A DNA stretch of 64,000 bases from Leucobacter insecticola (lineage in GTDB: Bacteria; Actinomycetota; Actinomycetes; Actinomycetales; Microbacteriaceae). The position numbers and the translations under genes were made by a program. The stretch lies in contig NZ_CP049934.1 of the NCBI RefSeq assembly GCF_011382965.1, positions 2,852,001 through 2,916,000 on the forward strand, written 5' to 3'. Shown piece after piece: positions 37,944 through 45,754 of the stretch; positions within the stretch are counted from its first letter, which is position 1; the number at the start of each line of letters is the position of its first letter. The notes beneath the pieces were generated by a model that was not told where the DNA came from, did not search any database, and worked only from the letters and a program-made list of their open reading frames with translations.

Positions 37944-39079
37944 CCCACCCCGCCGTAGCGCGCATCGAAACTCACTCCGAAGCTCACATGCCCGATGCCT
38001 TAAGCCCTCAGCCCAGCGAGGCCCGCAAGATCCTTTGGGCTCTCGACCGGCAACTGTGGACGCCGCAAACTCTCGTCGCACTCGATGCGCAGGGGAACCC
38101 GCTGGGAGTGACGCTCATCGCCGGGCGCCCTCTCACCAATTACCGCAAAATCGTCGACGTGTTCGCTGCGAACGACGAAGTATTTGGGGCGCTCATCGAC
38201 GCCGTGCTCGCAGACCCGGGGGCCAGTGTTTTAGGTATAGCTCCGCTTGTAGTGCATTTCGAGGAACACATCGCGCTGGAGCCGCTTTCGGCTTCCCGGC
38301 GTGCGCTGCTTGGCGAGCGCGGCTTTGTCGCTGCTCCCGCCCCCGTGCCGTCGGTGCCGAGCACGCGCGCGGGAGATCCCAACGAGGTCGCAGTGTGGTC
38401 ACGCTGGAACACCTCGCGGCCGGTCCGGCTCGCACCCTACTACGGTCAGACCACCGAGGTCACCTGCGGCGCGGTCGCCTCACTGATGGCACTCGAACAG
38501 CGCGGTGCTGGAGCCTTCAACACAGAAAGCCTCGCCGAAAACCGGGCGACGGAGATCGCAACCTGGCGTCGGGCCACCAATCTCCCCGCCTGCGAACCCA
38601 TCGGTCTCGCGGTCGAGGTCGCGAACTCCGGCACCGCCAAGGGTTTGCTACCTTCCCTTCCCAGCGTCTTCCTGAGCGCGACCGGTCCCGTGCTGATCGA
38701 AGAGTTCTCTTCCGAGGAGTCGGAACGTGCGCTACGCATCGACCTTCAACTTGAATCGTTGCGGCAGGCCGAGGCGCTCAGGATCCCGATCGAGCGGCGC
38801 TGGCTGGAGGTAGATGAGATTGCCGCCCTCGTCAGTGGCGGCGCTGAACTGTTGCTGCTCATTGACCTCACGCTGCTCATCAACGACCCCACCCCGCACT
38901 GGGTGCTGGCGAGCGACTTCGTCGACGGCTCACTGATCATCTCGGATCCCTGGGTGCAGTATCCCAACGGCGAGACCTGGGCCGACACTTTCGCGCTCCC
39001 CATTCCGTTGGAGAGCATTGACCGCATCACCCGCTGGGGTGATCCGAGCTACCGCGGCGTGATCGTGTTGCCCGGATAA
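37940..39079 (+). CDS. C39-like papain-fold peptidase with a degenerate GNAT-like N-terminus
   Basis: A 379-residue soluble protein without signal peptide or membrane helix. The C-terminal part matches the C39-like peptidase family. Catalytic Cys176 and Gln170 are in 'YYGQTTEVTCGAVASLMAL', His320 is in 'DPTPHWVLASDF' and Asp336 is in 'LIISDPWVQYP'. The N-terminal 135 residues ('NPLGVTLIAGRPLTNYRKIV') look acetyltransferase-like but lack a clear acetyl-CoA loop. It is the last gene of the transporter operon, overlapping the ATPase stop by four bases. A cytoplasmic peptidase that processes the imported peptide or conjugate is the simplest inference; the substrate is unknown. Confidence 0.7.
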   Translation: MTHPAVARIETHSEAHMPDALSPQPSEARKILWALDRQLWTPQTLVALDAQGNPLGVTLIAGRPLTNYRKIVDVFAANDEVFGALIDAVLADPGASVLGIAPLVVHFEEHIALEPLSASRRALLGERGFVAAPAPVPSVPSTRAGDPNEVAVWSRWNTSRPVRLAPYYGQTTEVTCGAVASLMALEQRGAGAFNTESLAENRATEIATWRRATNLPACEPIGLAVEVANSGTAKGLLPSLPSVFLSATGPVLIEEFSSEESERALRIDLQLESLRQAEALRIPIERRWLEVDEIAALVSGGAELLLLIDLTLLINDPTPHWVLASDFVDGSLIISDPWVQYPNGETWADTFALPIPLESIDRITRWGDPSYRGVIVLPG

Positions 39080-39088
39080 GCTCTGCCC

Positions 39089-39706
39089 TCAGAACAATAA
39101 AAACTGCGCCGTCGCGGCTCCCTCGACCCCGGCCGCAACCACGCGTAGGTGGTACGAGGCTCCGCCCGCTATGACGGGGTCACGAGAGATGTCGCAGGTG
39201 TCGGGGCTCGAACGGGTGCGATCCCAGGGAATCGCCTCGCTGCTGAGCGGCTTGCCGGGCTTCAACACAACCGGGAGCGATTCGGGATCCGTCTGGCAGT
39301 CAACCGAGCGCCACACCTCATCGTCGCCACTGGAGATCACGAACTGCATGCCCGCGGTTCCGAGATCCGCCGTGCAGTCCTCTCCTCCGGAGTTCTCTAC
39401 GGTCAACGACAGTTGCGGGAGCTCGCCCTCCTGGTAATCGGTTTTGTCGGTCACCGCGGAAACCTTGAGTTGCCCGGCAGCACATGTCGGAGCTTCGCCC
39501 TTCTTGGCGTCATCTTTCTTGTCGCTCGCGAGATCCGTCGGCACTTCGACCGGGTTCACATCCTGGGCCCCGCCGCTCGATCCGGGCTTCGCAAAAACGA
39601 GCACGATCACGGCGATTACAGCGATCAGGCCGGCGAGCACAAGGATCCGCCGCCTGATGTACACCTTGCGGTCTTTCGGGCCTACGGGATCTCGCAGCGT
39701 CGACAT
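39089..39706 (-). CDS. Single-pass membrane protein with a DUF4232-like external domain
   Basis: A 205-residue protein. It has a basic N-terminus, one membrane helix (about 20-41: 'RILVLAGLIAVIAVIVLVF') and an Asp/Lys-rich linker. The external beta domain carries cysteines in 'APTCAAGQLKVSAVTDKTDY', 'GGEDCTADLGTAG', 'RSVDCQTDP' and 'SPDTCDISRDP', probably two disulfides. The fold resembles DUF4232/Ig-like domains; the function is unknown. It is convergent with the C39-like peptidase gene, nine bases away. Confidence 0.65.
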   Translation of the reverse strand: MSTLRDPVGPKDRKVYIRRRILVLAGLIAVIAVIVLVFAKPGSSGGAQDVNPVEVPTDLASDKKDDAKKGEAPTCAAGQLKVSAVTDKTDYQEGELPQLSLTVENSGGEDCTADLGTAGMQFVISSGDDEVWRSVDCQTDPESLPVVLKPGKPLSSEAIPWDRTRSSPDTCDISRDPVIAGGASYHLRVVAAGVEGAATAQFLLF

Positions 39707-39733
39707 AGCGTCAGCGTAACCCCGAATTACCCG

Positions 39734-40252
39734 CTAGAGCCGCTTCAGCATCCGCGTGTTGCCAAGGGTGTTTGGCTTTACACGGGCAAGGTTCAGAAAC
39801 TCGGCCACGCCCTCGTCGTTTGAGCGCAGCAACTCAGCGTACACATCGGCCGCGACGAGGGACGCATTCTCACTCATTTCCTCGAAGCCGTTTCGCCCGA
39901 AAAACTCTGTTTCGAAGGTCAGGCAGAAGAGCTGGGTGAGGCCGAGCTGCCTGGCGCGATCCTCCAGTGCCTGCAGCAGTCGGCGACCGACGCCCCTCCC
40001 GAGATACTCGTCCGAGACTCCCAGAGTGCGTACCTCACCCAGTTGATCCCACATGACGTGCACGGCGCCGTAGCCGATCACGCGATCGTCATCTACCGTG
40101 GCGACCAAGAACTCCGGCACGGCTCCGTAGAGCTCGACCAGGTCTTTGCCGAGCAGGATTCGTCGTTCCACAAGAGGCTCCATCAGCCGAGCCATGCGCG
40201 GCACATCGGCGGTGCGCATGGGGCGGATTTGGATCTCGGTGGTTTCTGTCAT
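39734..40252 (-). CDS. argA: Short GNAT amino-acid N-acetyltransferase (actinobacterial ArgA type)
   Basis: A 172-residue GNAT protein close to M. tuberculosis ArgA (Rv2747), which acetylates glutamate or glutamine to start arginine synthesis. Shared features are 'ILLGKDLVELYGAVPEFLVA', then 'GEVRTLGVSDEYLGRGVGRR' holding the acetyl-CoA loop, 'LFCLTFETEFFGRNGFEEM', and the end 'EFLNLARVKPNTLGNTRML'. The ATG at 40252 starts homology; the open frame to 40426 does not. No other arg gene is nearby. It parallels the DUF4232-like gene 27 bases downstream. Confidence 0.85.
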   Translation of the reverse strand: MTETTEIQIRPMRTADVPRMARLMEPLVERRILLGKDLVELYGAVPEFLVATVDDDRVIGYGAVHVMWDQLGEVRTLGVSDEYLGRGVGRRLLQALEDRARQLGLTQLFCLTFETEFFGRNGFEEMSENASLVAADVYAELLRSNDEGVAEFLNLARVKPNTLGNTRMLKRL

Positions 40253-40362
40253 GGGAATAAGCCTATGCCCTGGCAAGTTTCCTCCCCGCACCCGCCTGCC
40301 TCGCTTCCCCGTCAGGTCCGATCGTCGGGGGCGGAGCCATTGCGTGAAGTGCGCCCTCCGAT

Positions 40363-40433
40363 CACGAGAGTGCGGTTTTGCCACGAGAGTGCGTCTCAGC
40401 AACGCACTTTCGTTCACAAACCGCACTCTCGTG
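40363..40433. repeat. Palindromic intergenic repeat, family B, copy 1
   Basis: The left arm holds two CACGAGAGTGCG half-sites (from 40363 and 40382) joined by GTTTTGC, then a CTCAGCAA-containing loop and an inverted right arm. The arms pair over 31 bases with about five mismatches. It lies in the 330-base gap between argA and the DUF559-type gene, which otherwise shows nothing I recognise. A near copy follows that gene. Confidence 0.75.
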
Positions 40434-40582
40434 CAGCGCGAGTATCGTACGAACGGAGCTCGACTTTCACGAGAGGATCAGATCCGCCGCTCACAGGGGC
40501 CGAGTCTGTGCCCCGGGGCAACAAGTTATCCACAATTTCACTTCTGCGCCGGTGTCGCCCTCCTTTGATGAGAAACTCGGGC

Positions 40583-41587
40583 ATGGACCCCACCGCACTC
40601 ATTCACCGTATCCGCCCGATGATCCGCTACCGAGATCAACTCGGAGCTTCGGAGCGAAACCAGTTAAGCGCTCTGGTGAAGACTCGGGAAATGATTCCAC
40701 TTGGGCGAGGATGCTACATTTCCAGACGGCACTGGGAGGGGCTCTATGTCGAGGGGCGCCAAATCGCAACGGCGCTGGCGCACAGCGATACTGCCGCTCG
40801 TCAGCCCGTGTTTTCTCACTACACCGCGGCAGCGCTCTGGGGGTTTCCATTGTTTCGATTCTCCGACACTCGAATTCACGAACTCACCCCTTCTCCAGAT
40901 TCCGTTCGAAGCTCGCCCCGCGTGTTCCGACACCGACTCCAGTTCGCCGAGTCAGAACTGTCGCAGATAGCAGGAGTGTCTCTCACCTCGCCCCTGCGCA
41001 CGCTGCTTGACATCGCCCGCAGCGCCACTGGAGAACTGGCGTTGGGTTGCGCAGATGCCGCGTTACGTCAAGAGTTCTTCTCCTCCAGACTCAGCAATCT
41101 AGCGGGGCAGGAAGCCTGGCGGGAAGACACCCTCGTGTGGGCTGCGTCCCTAGGAAGACAGCGGGGAGCCAACATGGCTCGTCGAGTGGTGGGATTTGCT
41201 GATGGCCGCGCAGAATCAGTGCTTGAGAGCGTGGGGCGCCTGCGCTTTGCGCGGGCTGGGATCAGGACCGAGATTCAGGTACGTGTGCCCGGCCCCGAAA
41301 GGAAAGACTATTTCCTAGATTACGAACTCCTCGATCACAACGCCTTCGCGGAGGCTGATGGAGCAGTGAAATACTTCGACGAAGGCATGACGAAGGGCCG
41401 AGATCCGCGTCAGGTGATCCTGGAAGAGAAAGAACGTGAGGACTGGATCCGCGGGACTCAGGCCAAACCCATCTACCGATTTGGGATGAAGGATCTGGCG
41501 AGTCAAGCTGCATTCGAGAAGCGGTTCGCCTCATTCCACGTCTTTGGCAGACCAAACCCTCGTGACATTCGGGATCTCCTTCCGTGA
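40583..41587 (+). CDS. DUF559-type endonuclease-like protein with an AbiEi-like N-terminus
   Basis: About 334 residues. The N-terminal part ('MIPLGRGCYISRRHWEG', 'VFSHYTAAALWGFPLF') resembles the winged-helix AbiEi/type IV antitoxin-related group. The C-terminus resembles DUF559/Vsr-like endonucleases, with 'DYFLDYELLDHNAFAEADG' then 'AVKYFDE' giving the D...ExDGxxK pattern, and 'VILEEKEREDWIRG'. No toxin gene accompanies it, so it is not an obvious toxin-antitoxin pair. The start at 40583 is uncertain; an ATG five codons earlier is in frame. It is bracketed by two near-identical palindromic repeats, and several GC-poorer stretches suggest acquisition. Confidence 0.65.
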   Translation: MDPTALIHRIRPMIRYRDQLGASERNQLSALVKTREMIPLGRGCYISRRHWEGLYVEGRQIATALAHSDTAARQPVFSHYTAAALWGFPLFRFSDTRIHELTPSPDSVRSSPRVFRHRLQFAESELSQIAGVSLTSPLRTLLDIARSATGELALGCADAALRQEFFSSRLSNLAGQEAWREDTLVWAASLGRQRGANMARRVVGFADGRAESVLESVGRLRFARAGIRTEIQVRVPGPERKDYFLDYELLDHNAFAEADGAVKYFDEGMTKGRDPRQVILEEKEREDWIRGTQAKPIYRFGMKDLASQAAFEKRFASFHVFGRPNPRDIRDLLP

Positions 41588-41615
41588 CGGCGCCCCAACG
41601 GCACGCCGTCACGGA
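41581..41615 (+). terminator. Hairpin at the end of the DUF559-type gene
   Basis: TCCGTGACGGCG (41581-41592) pairs perfectly with CGCCGTCACGGA (41604-41615) across an 11-base loop. The left arm includes the stop codon, and the right arm runs into family B repeat copy 2. Confidence 0.6.
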
Positions 41616-41679
41616 AGTGCGGTTTTGCCACGAGAGTGCGTCTCAGCAGCGCACTCTCGTGGCAAAACCGCACTCTCGT
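41610..41679. repeat. Palindromic intergenic repeat, family B, copy 2
   Basis: About 30 bases on each arm (GTGCGGTTTTGCCACGAGAG core) around the loop TCTCAGCAG, with two mismatches between arms. The left half matches copy 1 at 40363-40433 almost exactly. It lies between the DUF559-type gene and the end of clpC. Confidence 0.8.
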
Positions 41680-41703
41680 ACCACCGAGCGAGGCGGAGCC
41701 TGG

Positions 41704-44232
41704 CTACGCCGCGCCCGCTCCCGGGGTGGTCGCGGTGGAGGCGACGGCAGCCGCCGCGGAAGCAGAAGTCTCGCCGTGTGCCTTCTCGTTCGTACGACTC
41801 GTGGTGAACGTGAACTTGCCATCCACAAAATCAACTTTGACGAGATCACCCGCGAGAAGCTCAGCGCTCAAGATGCGCTCGGAGAGGCGATCCTCGATCT
41901 CGCGCTGGATCGCACGGCGCAACGGACGCGCACCGAGAGTCGGGTCATACCCAATCTCAGAGAGGCGCTCCCGTGCCGCCGGGGAAACCTCGATGTGCAT
42001 GTCGCGGTCGAGCAGACGGTCCTTCAGCTGCTTCACGAAGAGATCCACAATTTGCAGCAACTCTTCCTTTGACAACTGCGGGAACACGATCGTGTCATCG
42101 ACGCGGTTCAGGAACTCAGGCTTAAAACTCTTCTTCAGTTCCTCAGTCACCTTCCCCTTCATCGTTTCGTAACCGATCTGGCTATCGCCCTCGATCTGGA
42201 AGCCGACTGGACCGCCCGCAATCGCGGAGGAGCCAAGGTTGGTCGTCATGATGATGACGGTGTTCTTGAAGTCGACGATGCGCCCCTGTCCGTCGGTCAG
42301 ACGTCCCTCTTCGAGCACCTGCAACAGCGAGTTGAAGATGTCGGGGTGGGCCTTCTCGATCTCGTCGAAGAGCACCACGGAGAATGGCTTGCGGCGCACC
42401 TTCTCGGTGAGCTGGCCGCCCTCTTCAAAACCGACGAACCCGGGGGGCGCTCCAAAGAGGCGCGACACGGTGTGCTTCTCACCGTACTCCGACATGTCGA
42501 GGGAGATCAGCGCATCCTCGTCGTCAAACAGGAACTCCGCGAGAGCCTTCGCGAGCTCGGTCTTGCCGACGCCCGTGGGGCCAGCAAAGATGAACGAACC
42601 GGAGGGGCGCTTCGGATCCTTGAGGCCGGCACGCTGGCGGCGGATCGTCTTCGCGAGCGCCGAGATGGCCTCGTTCTGACCGATCACGCGCTGGTGCAGG
42701 GCTTCCTCCATGAAGCGAAGACGGCTCGTCTCCTCCTCCGTGAGTTTGAAGACAGGGATCCCGGTCGCCTGAGCAAGCACCTCGGCGATCAGGCCCTCAT
42801 CGACCTCGGCGTTGGTGGTGACGTCGCCCGCGCGCCACTGCTTTTCAAGACGCAGACGCTCAGCGATCAGCTTCTTTTCCTCGTCGCGCTTGTTCGCAGC
42901 GGCCTCGAAATCCTGCTGCTCGATCGCCATCTCTTTGTCGGCACGAACGACGGCGATTTTCTCGTCGAATTCGCGCAGCTCGGGCGGGCTCGACAGGATC
43001 GAGAGACGCAGGCGTGCCCCCGCCTCGTCGATCAGGTCGATCGCTTTGTCGGGCAGGAAGCGATCCTGCACGTAGCGATCTGCGAGGTTTGCGGCGGCAA
43101 CGATCGCGCCGTCAGTGATCGACACCTTGTGGTGCGCCTCGTAGCGGTCGCGCAGCCCCTTCAAGATGTTGATGGTGTGCGGCAGCGACGGCTCGGCGAC
43201 CTGGATCGACTGGAACCGGCGCTCAAGCGCGGCGTCCTTCTCGAAGTGCTTGCGGTACTCGTCGAGCGTGGTTGCGCCGATCGTCTGGAGTTCACCACGC
43301 GCGAGCATGGGCTTCAGAATGTTGGCGGCGTCAATGGCACCTTCTGCGGCGCCGGCGCCCACGAGGGTGTGGATCTCATCGATAAAGATGATGATGTCGC
43401 CGCGGTTGCGGATCTCTTTGGTGACCTTCTTCAGGCGCTCTTCGAAGTCACCGCGGTAGCGGCTACCCGCGATCATTGAGCCAAGATCAAGCACGTAGAC
43501 CTGCTTGTCCTTCAGCGTCTCGGGCACCTCGCCCTTGATGATCGCCTGCGCGAGTCCCTCGACGACGGCGGTCTTACCCACACCGGGCTCACCGATGAGC
43601 ACTGGGTTGTTCTTCGTGCGACGCGAGAGGATCTGCATGACCCGCTCGACCTCTTTCTCGCGACCAATCACGGGATCGAGCTTGCCCTCGCGGGCGGCCT
43701 GGGTGAGATTGCGACCGAACTGGTCGAGCACCTGCGAACCCTTGGCCTCGCCCTGACTTTCGGGGGCGCCAACGGTCGCGTTCTCCTTGCCCGCCTGGTA
43801 GCCGGAGAGCAGCTGGATCACGGTCTGGCGGACCCGGTTGAGGTCGGCGCCGAGCTTCACGAGCACCTGGGCTGCGACGCCCTCGCCCTCGCGGATGAGG
43901 CCGAGCAGAATGTGCTCGGTGCCAATGTAGTTGTGGCCGAGTTGCAGCGCCTCACGGAGGCTGAGCTCGAGCACCTTCTTCGCGCGCGGCGTGAAGGGGA
44001 TGTGGCCCTGCGGCGGCTGCTGACCGGTGCCGATAATGTCGGTCACCTGGGCCCGCACGGCGTCGAGCGAGATCTCAAGCTGCTCGAGCGCCTTCGCCGC
44101 CACACCCTCGCCCTCGTGAATGAGGCCGAGCAGAATGTGCTCAGTGCCGATGTAGTTGTGGTTGAGCATCTTCGCCTCTTCTTGGGCGAGAACGACAACG
44201 CGACGAGCACGATCGGTGAATCTCTCGAACAT
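41704..44232 (-). CDS. clpC: ClpC AAA+ unfoldase subunit of the Clp protease
   Basis: An 842-residue ClpC. It has two N-terminal Clp_N repeats ('[20 protein letters not shown]', '[20 protein letters not shown]'), AAA1 with Walker A '[16 protein letters not shown]', a coiled-coil M domain (about 410-475), AAA2 with Walker A '[16 protein letters not shown]', and a ClpP loop. ClpC unfolds proteins for degradation by ClpP1P2 and is essential in many actinobacteria. GGGAGG precedes the ATG at 44232. A ClgR-type operator lies about 85 bases upstream. The order clpC then lysS-fol-ftsH matches mycobacteria. Confidence 0.97.
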   Translation of the reverse strand: MFERFTDRARRVVVLAQEEAKMLNHNYIGTEHILLGLIHEGEGVAAKALEQLEISLDAVRAQVTDIIGTGQQPPQGHIPFTPRAKKVLELSLREALQLGHNYIGTEHILLGLIREGEGVAAQVLVKLGADLNRVRQTVIQLLSGYQAGKENATVGAPESQGEAKGSQVLDQFGRNLTQAAREGKLDPVIGREKEVERVMQILSRRTKNNPVLIGEPGVGKTAVVEGLAQAIIKGEVPETLKDKQVYVLDLGSMIAGSRYRGDFEERLKKVTKEIRNRGDIIIFIDEIHTLVGAGAAEGAIDAANILKPMLARGELQTIGATTLDEYRKHFEKDAALERRFQSIQVAEPSLPHTINILKGLRDRYEAHHKVSITDGAIVAAANLADRYVQDRFLPDKAIDLIDEAGARLRLSILSSPPELREFDEKIAVVRADKEMAIEQQDFEAAANKRDEEKKLIAERLRLEKQWRAGDVTTNAEVDEGLIAEVLAQATGIPVFKLTEEETSRLRFMEEALHQRVIGQNEAISALAKTIRRQRAGLKDPKRPSGSFIFAGPTGVGKTELAKALAEFLFDDEDALISLDMSEYGEKHTVSRLFGAPPGFVGFEEGGQLTEKVRRKPFSVVLFDEIEKAHPDIFNSLLQVLEEGRLTDGQGRIVDFKNTVIIMTTNLGSSAIAGGPVGFQIEGDSQIGYETMKGKVTEELKKSFKPEFLNRVDDTIVFPQLSKEELLQIVDLFVKQLKDRLLDRDMHIEVSPAARERLSEIGYDPTLGARPLRRAIQREIEDRLSERILSAELLAGDLVKVDFVDGKFTFTTSRTNEKAHGETSASAAAAVASTATTPGAGAA

Positions 44233-44311
44233 CTTTTACCTCCCTGCGGTGCGCGGATAGGACACCGCCGATGGATTAAGGCTACGGGGTGATTCAGGAT
44301 CGTGGGGACGT

Positions 44312-44325
44312 GTTCGCCGCAGGCG
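44312..44325. promoter_or_regulatory. Candidate ClgR operator upstream of clpC
   Basis: GTTCGC at 44312-44317, five bases, then GCG at 44323-44325. This fits the GTTCGC-N5-GCG operator described for ClgR, the activator of clp genes in Streptomyces. It lies about 80-93 bases before the clpC ATG, a suitable place for an activator. Confidence 0.5.
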
Positions 44326-44362
44326 TGACGAGAGCTTGACACCGGGCCTCGTGTTGTACAGA

Positions 44363-44397
44363 CTTATCGATAAGCGATAATAACGATCATCGATAAG
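44363..44397. promoter_or_regulatory. Candidate operator of the DUF2975/HTH operon
   Basis: A perfect 12-base palindrome CTTATCGATAAG (44363-44374), another CGATAA (44375-44380) and a CATCGATAAG (44388-44397) lie just before the DUF2975 ribosome-binding site. The repeated ATCGATAAG half-site looks like the binding site of the Cro-like regulator encoded by the operon. This is inference. Confidence 0.5.
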
Positions 44398-44410
44398 AAA
44401 GGAAGCGAAA

Positions 44411-45025
44411 ATGCCTCACGCACTCCCGCACCGTACATCACCCGGTGACCGCTTCGCCATGTTCGCATTCATGCTTTTGAGCGCCGTGGTTGTTGCAGTT
44501 TCAGCCGCGCAAATGATCGCGCGGATCTCGGTGGTCCAGGGCAGGACCAATGTGCCGATGCTTGTCACCTTTGCTGGAGAGCATCCCGTGCTGCGCTTGA
44601 CAACCAATGACTCGATCCCTCCACTCAAGCTGGAGTCTGCAACCATGATCGTTCCGCAACTATCCGATGGGGCGGCCACGGCTGCTACGCTTCAGGCCGC
44701 CGTCGCGTTCGGGACCGCGGCAGTCGTTGTCGTGTGCCTCACGCTGCTGTCGCCGGGGTTCTTGCGTGGTCGTGTCTTTAGTCGGCGCAACACCGCGCTC
44801 CTTGCTACCGCAGGGTTGACCGGCCTGGTCGGCACGGGCCTAGCCGCATCGTTCGGCGGAACCGCCAGCATGGAAGCATTCGACTCACTCTCGTCGGGTG
44901 AGGGCGTCGCCTTGTTTGCGGTCGAACCTGGCCCGTTCATCATCGGAACGTTTGCCTTCGCCCTGATTATGACGGCATTTTCGGTCGGCGCGCGCCTGCA
45001 GCGCGAAACGGAGGGGCTGGTGTGA
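44411..45025 (+). CDS. DUF2975 family membrane protein
   Basis: A 204-residue protein with four predicted helices (about 14-36, 95-115, 128-150, 175-195) and an external loop after the first. The cytoplasmic motif 'FLRGRVFSRRNTALLATAG' is typical of DUF2975. Its stop overlaps the GTG of a Cro/YozG-like regulator, the usual pairing of this family. The function is unknown. AAAGGAAG precedes the ATG at 44411, and a set of ATCGATAAG sites lies directly upstream. Confidence 0.8.
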   Translation: MPHALPHRTSPGDRFAMFAFMLLSAVVVAVSAAQMIARISVVQGRTNVPMLVTFAGEHPVLRLTTNDSIPPLKLESATMIVPQLSDGAATAATLQAAVAFGTAAVVVVCLTLLSPGFLRGRVFSRRNTALLATAGLTGLVGTGLAASFGGTASMEAFDSLSSGEGVALFAVEPGPFIIGTFAFALIMTAFSVGARLQRETEGLV

Positions 45026-45261
45026 GCCTCGCGGAACCCGAAGAGGGGCACGCAATCCACTGTCGACTCGACGAGTTGCTTGCGGAGCGCGGCATGACCC
45101 TCACTCAGCTCAGCGAGGAGGTCGGCGTGAGTATCGTGAACCTCTCGGTGCTCAAGAATGACCGCGCCCGCGCGATCCGCTTCTCAACGTTGACCGCGAT
45201 CTGTCGCGTACTCAAGTGCGAGGTGGGAGAGCTGTTAGTGGTGGGCGAAACGAGTTCGTGA
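45022..45261 (+). CDS. Cro/YozG-like helix-turn-helix regulator
   Basis: A 79-residue HTH_26-type protein: 'LLAERGMTLTQLSEEVGVSI' then 'VNLSVLKNDRARAIRFSTLT' and 'CRVLKCEVGELLVVGE'. The GTG start at 45022 overlaps the DUF2975 stop by four bases. It probably binds the palindromic sites before the operon and represses it, with the membrane partner sensing a signal. That mechanism is inferred from context only. Confidence 0.88.
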   Translation: MSLAEPEEGHAIHCRLDELLAERGMTLTQLSEEVGVSIVNLSVLKNDRARAIRFSTLTAICRVLKCEVGELLVVGETSS

Positions 45262-45323
45262 GTTCGCGGGTCACTAATGTGCACTCAAATCACCCTGGTG
45301 GTGCAGGTGCGTGACCCGCGAAC
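45262..45323. terminator. Hairpin between convergent HTH and YbjQ genes
   Basis: GTTCGCGGGTCAC (45262-45274) pairs perfectly over 13 bases with GTGACCCGCGAAC (45311-45323). The 36-base loop holds a small CACC/GGTG stem. It is placed to serve both genes. Confidence 0.6.
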
Positions 45324-45349
45324 ACCACTTACTCGCTCACGCGCACCCG

Positions 45350-45706
45350 CTAGCTCTGCGGCTGGCTCGGGTTGACCGGGGCCTGCGCCTCGATCGGCTC
45401 AATGACGACGGCGGTGCCGTAAGCGCAGAACTCGGTGAAGTTACCGATGGATCCCGAATCAAATCGCATGGCGACGACCGCGTTTGCACCACGGGCCTGC
45501 GCCTCGCCCCACATCCGGTTCATCACTTCCCAGCGCGATTCGTAAATCACCTTGGTGTACTCGGGCATCTCGCCACCGCCCAGGGCACGGAACCCCGCGG
45601 TAAAGTTCTGACCAAAGTTGGCAGAGCGCACGGTCAGGCCCATCACTTCGCCCATCACCTGAGTGATCCTGTAGCCGGGAACTTCATTGGTGGTTACTGC
45701 AAACAT
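45350..45706 (-). CDS. YbjQ/UPF0145 family protein
   Basis: A 118-residue protein of the YbjQ family: 'TTNEVPGYRITQVMGEVMGL' at the start and 'ARGANAVVAMRFDSGSIGNF' near residue 72. The family forms pentamers with a dodecin-like or heavy-metal-binding-like fold. No activity is established. It stands alone, convergent with the HTH gene, with AAGGA upstream of the ATG at 45706. Confidence 0.88.
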   Translation of the reverse strand: MFAVTTNEVPGYRITQVMGEVMGLTVRSANFGQNFTAGFRALGGGEMPEYTKVIYESRWEVMNRMWGEAQARGANAVVAMRFDSGSIGNFTEFCAYGTAVVIEPIEAQAPVNPSQPQS

Positions 45707-45754
45707 AATCTCGGATTCCTTTCAACTAACCCAAGACATGTTTACACCCGCGCG

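Noticed and set aside
40363..41679. Family B repeats considered as a CRISPR or attachment-site pair
   Set aside because: There are only two copies, each a hairpin, and no integrase or tRNA end is next to them.
44411..45261. DUF2975/HTH pair considered as toxin-antitoxin
   Set aside because: The membrane protein resembles DUF2975, not a toxin, and the regulator pairing is the usual one for that family.
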